Of a DNA stretch of 64,000 nt, positions 34,276 to 42,726 are shown one piece after another. Every line of letters begins with the position of its first letter. The stretch's first letter is position 1. The translations under genes were made by a program, and so were the position numbers. Below the pieces are notes generated by a model. That model had not been told where the DNA came from. It saw only the letters and a list, made by a program, of their open reading frames with translations, and made no database searches. The stretch comes from Pseudobdellovibrio exovorus JSS (GTDB taxonomy: Bacteria; Bdellovibrionota; Bdellovibrionia; Bdellovibrionales; Bdellovibrionaceae), in assembly GCF_000348725.1 (NCBI RefSeq), contig NC_020813.1:1302001-1366000 (forward strand), read 5' to 3'.

Positions 34276-35172
34276 ATGTTTGAAAGACTTTACATCGAAA
34301 TTAGCAATATCTGTAACTTGCAATGTAAGTTCTGTCCGGAAGTTATCCGAGAGAAAAAAATATTGGCTCCATCTGATTTTCGTAAATTTGCTACTCAAGC
34401 GAAACCCTTAACCAAACAGATCTGCCTGCATTTAATGGGTGAACCTTTAGCCCATCCTCAGTTCGCTGAAATCATGGATATCTGTGATGAATTAGGTCTT
34501 AAGATCTTTTTAACGACCAATGGAACACTTTTAAAACGCCATTCTGAAAAGCTACTGAACTGGAAGTCTCTCGAGCAGATCAATTTTTCAGTACATTCTT
34601 ATTTTGCCAATCCAGCGCGATTAACCCTTCAGGATTATTTAGCCCCCATATTAGATTTTTGCGATAAATCATTGGAAAAACATGAAAAAAAGCAGACGGA
34701 TTTCTACATTAATTTGCGACTTTGGAATCTGGCTAAGTCCAATCAGCAAAAAGATCAAAACCTACAAGTCTTTGATGTTTTGAATCGGCATTTCGGTATC
34801 GAATTGAACGAAAATGTCGATATTAAGATGAATAAATCGAAGAAAATTCAGCACAAATTATACGTGCACTTCGATACAGAATTTATCTGGCCCGACCTCA
34901 GTCAGATGAAACGATCTGAACAGGGAAGTTGCTACGGACTTCGTAAACAGCTCGCCATCCATGCCAACGGCGATGTTGTTCCGTGCTGTTTGGACAAGGA
35001 AAGTCTGCTTAAAATCGGCAATGTCTATGAAAATACTCTATCAGAAGTTATGAAATCCGATCGGGCCAAAAGAATTAGAACAGGCTTTGAAAATGGACGA
35101 CTGGTGGAAGATTTATGTCAAAAATGTCAGTATGCAGACAGGTTTCGAAGTCAAAATACACAGACAGGTTAA
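34276..35172 (+). CDS. Radical SAM protein with SPASM-like C-terminus
   Basis: 298 residues. The cluster motif is CNLQCKFC (Cys 13, 17, 20). The C-terminal third has the SPASM-type cysteines (GSCYG, PCCLDKE, LCQKCQYADRF), as in enzymes that bind auxiliary Fe-S clusters. It is short for the family (many are 350-400). The 15-base gap after the methyltransferase suggests co-transcription. Possible substrates include peptides or modified small molecules; no precursor peptide was seen nearby. Confidence 0.82.
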   Translation: MFERLYIEISNICNLQCKFCPEVIREKKILAPSDFRKFATQAKPLTKQICLHLMGEPLAHPQFAEIMDICDELGLKIFLTTNGTLLKRHSEKLLNWKSLEQINFSVHSYFANPARLTLQDYLAPILDFCDKSLEKHEKKQTDFYINLRLWNLAKSNQQKDQNLQVFDVLNRHFGIELNENVDIKMNKSKKIQHKLYVHFDTEFIWPDLSQMKRSEQGSCYGLRKQLAIHANGDVVPCCLDKESLLKIGNVYENTLSEVMKSDRAKRIRTGFENGRLVEDLCQKCQYADRFRSQNTQTG

Positions 35173-35265
35173 CCCCGCAAAATATCCGATAAGTTATATT
35201 ATGTTACAATAGGTATTGGGCTATGTTTAAAAGGACCTGAAAATCTGGCTTATTCACCAAATATC

Positions 35266-35655
35266 TCAGTCCCCAATCCATTTGTTGAAACCTAGTTTTG
35301 TAGCGGCTGCTAGGTCTTTTTCATCTATTTCATAGACATTACTCAATCCAGTTGGTTGGCCACAAACTTGGATTCGCATCATGCCATCATGTTTATTTTC
35401 TGAAGAAAAAACTTCGATATTTCCAAGTTCTTTGCGCATAGCCTGCAAATCTATCTTAGTTCCCATACCACATTGAAGAGATCCATCTGGCTTATAGACA
35501 AAAACTCTTTTAGTGAGATCTTTCTTAGATGATGAGACTTTTTCATTTCCAGTCATCACGATATCCGTTCTATCTTCGATTCTACAAGGTTGATTTGAAC
35601 ATGCACTCAACAGTAAAACCACTGCAAGACCAATAATACCTATATATTTCATCAT
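35266..35655 (-). CDS. Small lipoprotein, function unknown
   Basis: 129 residues with a lipobox (LAVVLLLSACSNQP, Cys about 19). The mature part has further cysteines (PCRIEDR, LQCGMG, VCGQPTG), so disulfides are possible. AGAGG precedes the ATG. It lies 10 bases after the BamB-like gene and probably ends that operon. Confidence 0.65.
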   Translation of the reverse strand: MMKYIGIIGLAVVLLLSACSNQPCRIEDRTDIVMTGNEKVSSSKKDLTKRVFVYKPDGSLQCGMGTKIDLQAMRKELGNIEVFSSENKHDGMMRIQVCGQPTGLSNVYEIDEKDLAAATKLGFNKWIGD

Positions 35656-35665
35656 AAAAAGACCT

Positions 35666-36811
35666 CTATTTTAAATAGTAAATCGAAGACTTCGTATCAT
35701 AATAAGCTTTTAGTCCGTAAATGTTGCCTTCGCCAGATATGAAGTAAAATCTATCGCCCTCTAAACTCGGTTTAGAGAAAACACCACGGCCAGGTTCAAA
35801 TGAATTAACGATAGCGCCGCTGTCTTTTTGTAAGAACAACAATTTACCACGGGATTCACCTGTAACAATTAAATCCTCGTAGGCGAGGGGATCGGTCAGG
35901 ATTCCATTTTTAGAAGAGTATTTCCACTTCTCCTGCCCGCTTTTCTTATCCAGAGCTGCGATCTCCCCTCTTGATGAGGTGACATAGACCACTTCTGATG
36001 TAACCAAAGGAGTGCTGAAGCCCCCAATAGGAGACTCCCAGATAATTTGACCATCGGACTTCGCAATACAGTACAAATGATCATCGTAGCTATTGATATA
36101 GATGAAATCGCCATCAAAAACAGGGCTCGCATCAATATCTCTGAATCGGGTATTGCGATTTAAGGATACTTCCCATTGCTCAGTCCCCGTTTTAGCATTC
36201 AATGCCACTAATGTTCCATCGCTGAAGCCAGCGTAGATCAAGCCATCTTTAAATGCAGGCTTTGAGCCACCTCGAACTGTCATAATATTCGATGTTTCTT
36301 GGCGATTATGAACCCACAATTGTTTTCCAGTCGAGGCGTCTAATGCATAAAGAGACTGACTTCCAGATACAAAGTAAAGGATTCCATCCTGCAAAAGAGG
36401 TTCGGCTACAATTTCAGACTTCGTATCAAAAGCCCAAACCTCTACCCCTTTAGACAGATCAATCGAATACATTTTTCCGTTATTTGATCCAATAAATAGA
36501 AAATCACTGACAGAAATAGCACTAGCTTCTACGCCTAAATCAATAGGAATACGCCATTTTTCGTATTTGGTTTCTTTATCGTAAGCCACCAGTCCATCAT
36601 AAGCATTGCCGATAATAATCAGGTTTTCATGGATAACAGGAGTCATACGATTCACTTTACGGAACGCATGATTGGCTTTAGCAAGAGTATCTTGAGCCCA
36701 ATAAGCATTAACTCGAAATTCTTTGTTAGGTTCAACCCTGTCTTTTAAAGACGAGACACAACCCACTAAAAAAATCGAACTACAGAAAGTAAGGGCTCGA
36801 AAGAATTTCAT
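35666..36811 (-). CDS. bamB: BamB-like PQQ beta-propeller lipoprotein
   Basis: 381 residues. The lipobox is at IFLVGCVSS. Propeller repeats follow, with the typical DxxTGxxxW pattern (YALDASTGKQLWVHN, VALNAKTGTEQWEVS, AALDKKSGQEKWKYS). BamB binds BamA in the beta-barrel assembly complex. The upstream TPR gene, as in the yfgM-bamB order of Enterobacteria, supports the assignment. It follows that gene by 5 bases. Confidence 0.88.
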   Translation of the reverse strand: MKFFRALTFCSSIFLVGCVSSLKDRVEPNKEFRVNAYWAQDTLAKANHAFRKVNRMTPVIHENLIIIGNAYDGLVAYDKETKYEKWRIPIDLGVEASAISVSDFLFIGSNNGKMYSIDLSKGVEVWAFDTKSEIVAEPLLQDGILYFVSGSQSLYALDASTGKQLWVHNRQETSNIMTVRGGSKPAFKDGLIYAGFSDGTLVALNAKTGTEQWEVSLNRNTRFRDIDASPVFDGDFIYINSYDDHLYCIAKSDGQIIWESPIGGFSTPLVTSEVVYVTSSRGEIAALDKKSGQEKWKYSSKNGILTDPLAYEDLIVTGESRGKLLFLQKDSGAIVNSFEPGRGVFSKPSLEGDRFYFISGEGNIYGLKAYYDTKSSIYYLK

Positions 36812-36816
36812 TCGGA

Positions 36817-37491
36817 TTATGTTCCGCTTACTTTTTTGAATTGGATTAATCTTAGATATTTTTCAGCTTCTTTTGGTACAGATGAGTTGCCGAAGTCTGG
36901 GTTTACAGTTTCATTTGCCAACCCAGTTAAAATCTCCTCAGCCTTTTGAAGTTGATTTAGTTTTGTTAAACATAGCGCTTGCTGCAATTTGCTTTCACCA
37001 TGCAAGAAAGAAGCTTCTTTACGTTTGATCACTTGTTCCCAAGACTGAATAGCTTCTTCGCATTTACCCATATCAGCTAAAAGCTGAGCTTTTTGTTGCT
37101 GTACTAGTGTGTTTGTCAGGTTTTTAGAGCCCGTTTCAACTTTTTCCAAAGTACTTAGAGCTTGAGCTGCGTTATTTTCTAAAACAAGAATATGAGCTAA
37201 ATGCAATCCAGCCATTTGCGCTGCAATCGAGCCTTCATATTCATTTACGATCTTTTCAAAATCTGCTTTCACTGAGCTGTAGTCAGCAGCAACAGCTTGA
37301 GTTCCTTGCTGTTGACGACTTTTAACATCAACAAGTTTTTTCTCTGCCATGAAATAGCTCTCTTGAGCCATTTTTTCTTTTTTTGCAGCATTAGAGCTGA
37401 TTAAAGCAACTGCCCCAACCGCAACAATAACAACCACAACTACACCAAGGATTAATTTCCATTGTTTTTCTACTACGTTAGCTAAGCTCAT
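36817..37491 (-). CDS. YfgM-like TPR membrane-anchored protein
   Basis: 224 residues: a signal-anchor (about 13-32, LILGVVVVVIVAVGAVALIS), then TPR-type helices (FEKIVNEYEGSIAAQMAGLHLA, LSTLEKVETGSKN). This matches YfgM, a periplasm-facing chaperone-type partner next to BamB in other proteobacteria. AGAGG precedes the ATG. It sits 18 bases downstream of the dehydrogenase, hence one operon. Confidence 0.82.
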   Translation of the reverse strand: MSLANVVEKQWKLILGVVVVVIVAVGAVALISSNAAKKEKMAQESYFMAEKKLVDVKSRQQQGTQAVAADYSSVKADFEKIVNEYEGSIAAQMAGLHLAHILVLENNAAQALSTLEKVETGSKNLTNTLVQQQKAQLLADMGKCEEAIQSWEQVIKRKEASFLHGESKLQQALCLTKLNQLQKAEEILTGLANETVNPDFGNSSVPKEAEKYLRLIQFKKVSGT

Positions 37492-37509
37492 TGTTTCCTC
37501 TTTAAATAA

Positions 37510-38625
37510 TTAGCGGTTGTAAACTTCTTTTAAAGTCGTGAACGCGCGGTTTGATTTACCTGGATGTTTTTGTTTCAGTTTACCAATAGTTTGAATACGC
37601 TCTTCCGCAACACGATCAGCAGCTGTGTGAGTTCCGATATTATCGCGCTTTGCAATTTCGATAACTTTTTTAACATTATCATAAACTTTTCTTGTTTTCT
37701 CAAAAGCTCTTTCTGGAGAATATCCTTCAAGCTCTACGAAAACGTTCATCAAACCGCCAGCATTAACGACGTAGTCTGGAGCATATAAAATACCCAATTC
37801 ACGCAATTGATCGCCATGACGAGCTTCAGCTAATTGGTTGTTAGCTCCACCCGCGATAACTTTACATTTAAATTCACCGATAGTTTTATCGTTAACGATC
37901 GCACCCAAAGCACAAGGAGCCTGAATATCACATTCAATTCCTAAAATTTGGTCCGGAGACACCACATCTACTTTATAAACATCATGGTGATATTTCACGC
38001 GAGTTTGATCGATATCTGAGACGATAACTTTAGAGCCTTCTTCAGTTAAATATTTCACAAGATTTGAACCTACGTTCCCTAATCCCTGAACAGCAATACG
38101 CATACCTTTTAAAGAATCTGTGCCAAACTTTTCATGAGCAGCAGCTTTAATTCCCATTAATACGCCATGAGCTGTGTATGGTGATGGATCACCCGATCCA
38201 CCGAAATCTTTAGGAATACCAGTTACCCACTGTGTTTCCATGTAGACATGTTCCATGTCATCAACACATGTTCCTACGTCTTCAGCTGTAATGTATTTAC
38301 CATTTAATGAGTTAACATATTGTCCAAAGGCTCTGAAAAGTCCTTCAGATTTTTGCGTCTTTGGATCACCAATGATAACAGCTTTACCACCACCAAGATT
38401 CAATCCTGCAGCAGAAGCTTTGTAAGTCATACCTTTAGAAAGACGTAAAACATCCACTAACGCTTCTTCTTCAGATTTGTAATTCCACATGCGAGTGCCG
38501 CCCAAAGCTGGCCCCAACGATGTGTTATGGATAGCAATAATCGCTTTAAGACCTACGCTCTTATCATGACAAAAAACAACCTCTTCGTGGTCCCCGTGTT
38601 TAGAAATCAACTCAAATGGTCCCAT
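37510..38625 (-). CDS. Leucine-type amino acid dehydrogenase
   Basis: 371 residues of the Glu/Leu/Phe/Val dehydrogenase family; oxidative deamination of a branched-chain amino acid with NAD. The catalytic Lys lies in LGGGKAVI (about residue 80). The dinucleotide site is [12 protein letters not shown]. The length and [10 protein letters not shown] segment are most like leucine dehydrogenase. GGAG precedes the ATG. Predators grow on prey amino acids, so the enzyme fits a catabolic role; the exact substrate is inferred. Confidence 0.9.
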   Translation of the reverse strand: MGPFELISKHGDHEEVVFCHDKSVGLKAIIAIHNTSLGPALGGTRMWNYKSEEEALVDVLRLSKGMTYKASAAGLNLGGGKAVIIGDPKTQKSEGLFRAFGQYVNSLNGKYITAEDVGTCVDDMEHVYMETQWVTGIPKDFGGSGDPSPYTAHGVLMGIKAAAHEKFGTDSLKGMRIAVQGLGNVGSNLVKYLTEEGSKVIVSDIDQTRVKYHHDVYKVDVVSPDQILGIECDIQAPCALGAIVNDKTIGEFKCKVIAGGANNQLAEARHGDQLRELGILYAPDYVVNAGGLMNVFVELEGYSPERAFEKTRKVYDNVKKVIEIAKRDNIGTHTAADRVAEERIQTIGKLKQKHPGKSNRAFTTLKEVYNR

Positions 38626-38721
38626 TACGCTCTCCTTTTTTAGATTAGAAAATAATAGCCAACAGGGTCTGTCTTTTTGCAGAAAAACACCAGTTGTTAC
38701 ACTTTGCGAAAAGAATCTGCC

Positions 38722-38750
38722 TCATTTAGTAGCTAGTGAATACTAAATGA
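38722..38750. promoter_or_regulatory. 10-base inverted repeat upstream of the dehydrogenase
   Basis: TCATTTAGTA, 9-base loop, TACTAAATGA. It lies 97 bases before the dehydrogenase start (38625) and 25 bases after the stop of the minus-strand 39080 gene. There is no good T-tract on either side. It could be a terminator of the latter or an operator of the former; both are weakly supported. Confidence 0.4.
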
Positions 38751-38774
38751 CAATTCCCTTCCAACTCTCTTCCG

Positions 38775-39080
38775 TTATTCAACAATTTTTAGTTCTTCAT
38801 TTAGAAAGTTAAACTCTTTTTGCTCAACGCGCGCACTATTTTCGATATCCGTGCGCACTGCTGTCGTTGTTGTAACGGCAACCACCGGAATATTCGGTAA
38901 AGATACTGTCACTTTTTCACGAACTTCTTCTCGATTATTCAGATCCAGCTCTTCACTCATTTTTTCATGAGTTTCTTGCTGCACTTGTATTTGTTGCTTG
39001 ATCAACAAACCAAAATCTAAGCTCGCAAAAGCCACACTCGATAACCATAAAACACTTATAAGGATAGAAATTGTTTGCAT
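38775..39080 (-). CDS. Small secreted protein, function unknown
   Basis: 101 residues: signal peptide (ISILISVLWLSSVAFAS), then a short, helical, Glu/Gln-rich mature part (LIKQQIQVQQETHEKMSEELD). A TATAAG at 39092-39087 lies 6 bases before the ATG with no ribosome site, so it may be leaderless. No family recognised. Confidence 0.6.
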   Translation of the reverse strand: MQTISILISVLWLSSVAFASLDFGLLIKQQIQVQQETHEKMSEELDLNNREEVREKVTVSLPNIPVVAVTTTTAVRTDIENSARVEQKEFNFLNEELKIVE

Positions 39081-39086
39081 GCGAAG

Positions 39087-39092
39087 CTTATA
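39087..39092 (-). promoter_or_regulatory. -10 abutting the 39080 start
   Basis: TATAAG on the minus strand, 6 bases before the ATG; 5 of 6 matches. The -35 at 17 bases is poor (TTTCAT). Weaker than the other cases. Confidence 0.3.
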
Positions 39093-39154
39093 ACCTAAAG
39101 TCTACCGAGATGAAACTGCAAAAAATAGCGTTTTTGAGCAAAATCTGACCATGA

Positions 39155-39171
39155 CAAACACTGTCTGTTTG
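39155..39171. promoter_or_regulatory. 17-base inverted repeat before the 39186 oxygenase
   Basis: CAAACA-CTGTC-TGTTTG, six-base arms. It lies between ATGACA (39151-39156, 5 of 6 for a -35) and TAAATC (39175-39180), 18 bases apart, and 14 bases before the ATG. An operator over a promoter is plausible. Confidence 0.4.
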
Positions 39172-39185
39172 CGCTAAATCAAGGC

Positions 39186-39782
39186 ATGCACAAATTATTC
39201 GTAACACAGGTTTATCAAGCGAAAATCAAAACTGATTTAAAAGACTTAGAACAAGAAATTTATCAGATTCAAAACGCCGATATTGAGGGGAAAAAGTGGT
39301 CTTCAAGTCACTATCCAAATGGCTACACCTCTTACGGCTCTTGGGACCAACTTCAGCAGATGTCCTCTACATTTGCCAATCTTGAAAAGCGAATAGATTT
39401 ACATGTTCATAAATTCACTCAGGCCTTGGGTTATGACTTACCGAAAAAGAGTCTTCGAATGAATTCTTTCTGGGTCAATATTATGCCCGCTGGGGCCTTA
39501 CACACCGCCCATATTCATCCGCATTCAGTCGTCAGCGGCACTTACTATGTTTCTATTCCTCCACGCGCAAGCGCTATTAAATTCGAGGACCCTCGGCTCG
39601 TTTCATTTATGAACTCTCCGCTTGTAAAACCCAAAGCAGCTAAGGAATTACAGCGTTTTTTCAGTCTCGCTCCAAAGGCTGGGGATGTTGTTTTATTCGA
39701 AAGTTGGCTCAAACATGAAGTGCCTATGAACCAAAGCAAGCAGCCACGTATTAGCGTGAGTTTTAACTACGATTGGGCCTAG
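39186..39782 (+). CDS. 2OG-Fe(II) oxygenase family protein (TIGR02466-like)
   Basis: 198 residues. The fold segment NSFWVNIMPAGALHTAHIHPHSVVSG carries the likely iron ligands (histidines in HTAHIHPH), and the distal part LKHEVPMNQSKQPRISVSFNYD carries a His and the Arg that binds 2-oxoglutarate. This matches the putative 2OG-Fe oxygenase family seen in many marine and predatory bacteria; the substrate is unknown. No clear ribosome site. Confidence 0.8.
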   Translation: MHKLFVTQVYQAKIKTDLKDLEQEIYQIQNADIEGKKWSSSHYPNGYTSYGSWDQLQQMSSTFANLEKRIDLHVHKFTQALGYDLPKKSLRMNSFWVNIMPAGALHTAHIHPHSVVSGTYYVSIPPRASAIKFEDPRLVSFMNSPLVKPKAAKELQRFFSLAPKAGDVVLFESWLKHEVPMNQSKQPRISVSFNYDWA

Positions 39783-39820
39783 TAAGAAATTCTCAGTTCT
39801 TTCCTTGATTGGTTATTTCT

Positions 39821-39849
39821 TTGACCAAAAAAGCCCTATGCTGTAGCTT
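39821..39849 (+). promoter_or_regulatory. Promoter abutting the yceD start
   Basis: TTGACC at 39821-39826 (5 of 6), 17-base spacer, TAGCTT at 39844-39849 (3 of 6), 9 bases before the ATG at 39859. No Shine-Dalgarno sequence. It heads the fatty-acid operon. Confidence 0.4.
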
Positions 39850-39858
39850 CTTTCCGCT

Positions 39859-40392
39859 ATGAAAATTAAACTAAATGAAATCCCAGAAGATGGCAGACAA
39901 TACAGCCTTAATCGCGAAACAGCAGAGCTTAATGGAACCCTAGAAGATCTGATTAGCCAAAATGATTATAAGATCAGTTTGGATATCAGACCCCTTAATA
40001 GTCGTGATTTCACAGTAAATGGTCAGGTTTCAACAAAAACCCACGAACAATGCTCTCGGTGCGGTCAAGATTTCAATTTTGGTGTAGAAAAAACGATTCG
40101 TGAGATTTTAATCCCCACTCAAGAGCAAGGGCGCACAGGAAAGTACGCCAAGTCTGCTAGCCACCATGTGACAGATGCCGACGAGGAAGTTTCTGTGACG
40201 GAATACAGCAAACAGCAGTTTGATTTAGGCGAGTTCTTACACGAAGCTATTGCTTTAGAAGTCCCTTTTAATCCTTTTTGCGATGATTGCCTGCAACCTG
40301 AAAATAATAAGGCTTTCATTTATGATGAGAAAATGGGCGAAGAACAGAAGCCAAACCCTTTTAGTGCGCTAAAAGGTATAAAAATAGATTAA
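39859..40392 (+). CDS. yceD: YceD/DUF177 family protein
   Basis: 177 residues. Two CxxC pairs (EQCSRCGQ and NPFCDDCLQ) fit a zinc knuckle of the DUF177 family. The gene is next to rpmF in very many bacteria, and the family has been linked to 23S rRNA accumulation. It has no ribosome site; the promoter abuts the ATG. It heads a run to the M23 peptidase gene. Confidence 0.88.
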   Translation: MKIKLNEIPEDGRQYSLNRETAELNGTLEDLISQNDYKISLDIRPLNSRDFTVNGQVSTKTHEQCSRCGQDFNFGVEKTIREILIPTQEQGRTGKYAKSASHHVTDADEEVSVTEYSKQQFDLGEFLHEAIALEVPFNPFCDDCLQPENNKAFIYDEKMGEEQKPNPFSALKGIKID

Positions 40393-40449
40393 GCCTATTG
40401 ATTTTAAGAGAAGTTTGAAGGATAAATAAAACCTTTTGCGGAGGATAAC

Positions 40450-40641
40450 ATGCCAACACCTAAGAAGAAGACATCTAAGTCGCGCCGCGACATGAGACGT
40501 TCACACGATGGTTTAGAAGCGCCAGCAATGGCTATTGATAAAAAATCTGGAGAATTAGTTCGTCCACATCGCGCTTTTAAAGCTGCTGACGGTGCTCTTT
40601 ATTACAAAGGCAAACAAATCAGCGCTGCTAAATCTAAGTAA
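40450..40641 (+). CDS. rpmF: Ribosomal protein L32
   Basis: 63 residues, basic ([20 protein letters not shown] is typical of the family). It lacks the CxxC pairs of the zinc form. GGAGG precedes the ATG. It sits between yceD and fabH, and plsX, often located here, is absent. Confidence 0.95.
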   Translation: MPTPKKKTSKSRRDMRRSHDGLEAPAMAIDKKSGELVRPHRAFKAADGALYYKGKQISAAKSK

Positions 40642-40661
40642 TTCGACAGAAGTACACAGAT

Positions 40662-41648
40662 ATGCATCGCTCTAAAGTAGCTGGCGTAGGATCATTCTTA
40701 CCTGAAAAGGTTTTAACCAATCACGATCTTGAAAAGATGGTTGAGACCTCACATGACTGGATTGTTCAACGTACAGGAATTGAAAGACGTCACGTCATCG
40801 CTGATGGCGATGGTACGTCTGATATGTGCGTGCGCGCAGCTCAAAGAGCCTTAGAAGATGCAAAAATATCTGTGGATCAACTCGATCTTATTATCGTCGC
40901 GACTTTATCTGGCGACTATAAAATGCCGGCCACAGCCTGCTTAGTTCAATCTAAATTAGGCGCCAAAAATATCATGGCATTCGATCTGAATGCGGCTTGC
41001 TCTGGTTTCGTATACAGCCTACATATCGCCGACCAATTTATTAAAACAGGTGTTTACAAAAACATCCTCATTGTCGGAGCCGAAACTTTAACTCGCATGA
41101 TGAACTATCAAGATCGCGAGACTTGTATTTTATTTGGCGATGGAGCTGGTGCTTTTGTTATCACCCGTGCCGATGAATCCGACAAGAACGTCGTTATGAC
41201 TTCTCATACTCACGCTGAAGGTTCACTTTATGATTTATTGTGGGTCCCAGCAGGCGGCGCATTAGAGCCCTACAATGCCGAGACAGCAACCAACGGACGT
41301 GGTTTTATGCGTATGAAGGGAAAAGAAATCTTCAAAAACGCAACTCGCGCCATGGCCTCTTGCTGTAATGAAGCTCTTGAAGCTACCGCTACAAAAGTAT
41401 CTGACCTCGATTGGATTGTTCCACATCAAGCTAACTTGCGTATTACAGAAGCTGTTTCTAACTACTTTGATTTCCCAATGGATAAAATCATTTCCAGTGT
41501 ACACGAAACAGGTAATACATCAGCCGCTTCGATTCCAATAGCTTTCGACATGGCTTATCGTGATGGCCGCATTAAACGTGGTCAACTTATCATGCTAACT
41601 GCTTTCGGAGCTGGTTTAACATCAGGCTCGGCACTACTCAGATTCTAA
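40662..41648 (+). CDS. fabH: 3-oxoacyl-ACP synthase III
   Basis: 328 residues. Condenses acetyl-CoA with malonyl-ACP to start fatty acid synthesis. Cys113 is in AACSGFVY, His in VPHQANLR and Asn in GNTSAAS complete the Cys-His-Asn triad. The ribosome site is weak. It follows rpmF by 20 bases. Confidence 0.97.
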   Translation: MHRSKVAGVGSFLPEKVLTNHDLEKMVETSHDWIVQRTGIERRHVIADGDGTSDMCVRAAQRALEDAKISVDQLDLIIVATLSGDYKMPATACLVQSKLGAKNIMAFDLNAACSGFVYSLHIADQFIKTGVYKNILIVGAETLTRMMNYQDRETCILFGDGAGAFVITRADESDKNVVMTSHTHAEGSLYDLLWVPAGGALEPYNAETATNGRGFMRMKGKEIFKNATRAMASCCNEALEATATKVSDLDWIVPHQANLRITEAVSNYFDFPMDKIISSVHETGNTSAASIPIAFDMAYRDGRIKRGQLIMLTAFGAGLTSGSALLRF

Positions 41649-41679
41649 TATAAAATCTTTCTAAAACAGGGAGGATCGA

Positions 41680-42639
41680 ATGAATGCTTTTCTATTTCCA
41701 GGACAAGGCAGTCAAGCCCCTAACATGGGTGCGTTTTTATTTGAAAACTTCGAAATTGCACGCCGTACATTTGAAGAAGCCTCGGATGCCATCTCTTTAG
41801 ATTTAAAAAAGCTTTGCTTTAACTCTTCCGTCGAAGAGTTAGCACTCACTGAAAATACACAGCCAGCCCTATTAACTGTCTCAACAGCTACCGCTCGAGT
41901 GCTCACTCAGGACCTTGGGGTCAAACCGACGATCACAGCAGGTCACTCGATCGGTGAATACGCCAGCTTTGTGTTATCTCAATCTTTAATTTTTTCAGAT
42001 GCTGTTCGCGCTGTTCGCTTGCGTGGTCAAGCCATGCAGTCTGCTGTGCCTGTTGGCCAAGGCGGCATGACGGCCACTTTAGGACTGAACGAAGAGCAGG
42101 CTCAGTTCCTTTGTGATTGGGCGGTGAAAAACTCAGGTTCTGGCCCCCTATCGCCAGCCAACTACAACTGTGACGGACAAATTGTTATCAGTGGAAATAT
42201 GAAAACTTTGGATTGGCTTAAAACTAATTTTAAGGCCGATATCTTACCCGGTGAAGCTCGTCGTGCGAAATTGATTCCATTACAAGTTTCGGCACCTTTT
42301 CACTGTGAAATGATGAAGCCGGCTCAAGAAAAAATGGCAGAATTCTTCCTTTCTACAGAGGTTAAGAATGCGCAGATTCCTATTATTCAGAACGTTCATG
42401 CGCAAAGCGAAACCGACGCGGCCAAACTAAAAGAAAATTTGATTGCACAGGTTTCAGCTCCTGTAAAATGGACTCAAAGCATGCAGACTCTGAAATCTTT
42501 AGGTGGCAATGTCTGTTTTGAAGTCGGTCATGGAGCTGTTTTGAAGGGCCTTTTAAAGAAAATCGATGGTGATTTTTTTAAAGTTTATTCAACCTCAAGC
42601 ATGGATGACCTCAAGGCAATCGAAGGCCTATCTAAGTAG
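41680..42639 (+). CDS. fabD: Malonyl-CoA:ACP transacylase
   Basis: 319 residues. Ser90 in GHSIGEYAS is the nucleophile; the partner His is in SAPFHCEMM and the Gln in FPGQGSQ is present. GGGAGG lies before the ATG. It supplies malonyl-ACP to the neighbouring synthases. Confidence 0.97.
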   Translation: MNAFLFPGQGSQAPNMGAFLFENFEIARRTFEEASDAISLDLKKLCFNSSVEELALTENTQPALLTVSTATARVLTQDLGVKPTITAGHSIGEYASFVLSQSLIFSDAVRAVRLRGQAMQSAVPVGQGGMTATLGLNEEQAQFLCDWAVKNSGSGPLSPANYNCDGQIVISGNMKTLDWLKTNFKADILPGEARRAKLIPLQVSAPFHCEMMKPAQEKMAEFFLSTEVKNAQIPIIQNVHAQSETDAAKLKENLIAQVSAPVKWTQSMQTLKSLGGNVCFEVGHGAVLKGLLKKIDGDFFKVYSTSSMDDLKAIEGLSK

Positions 42640-42661
42640 CTATTTACCGAGGTATTTACTC

Positions 42662-42679
42662 AATGCGAAAATTTGCATT
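42662..42679. promoter_or_regulatory. 18-base near-palindrome between fabD and fabG
   Basis: AATGC-GAAAATTT-GCATT: perfect 5-base arms and a nearly symmetric AT core. It lies in the only larger gap of the fab run before acpP. No sequence match to a named regulator is claimed. Confidence 0.35.
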
Positions 42680-42726
42680 TATCACTTGAGCTATCACTCT
42701 AGTTCGTACAACCTTGAGCCATAAAT

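Noticed and set aside
35173-35265. A terminator after the radical SAM gene
   Set aside because: No stem of useful length is seen in the 93-base gap.
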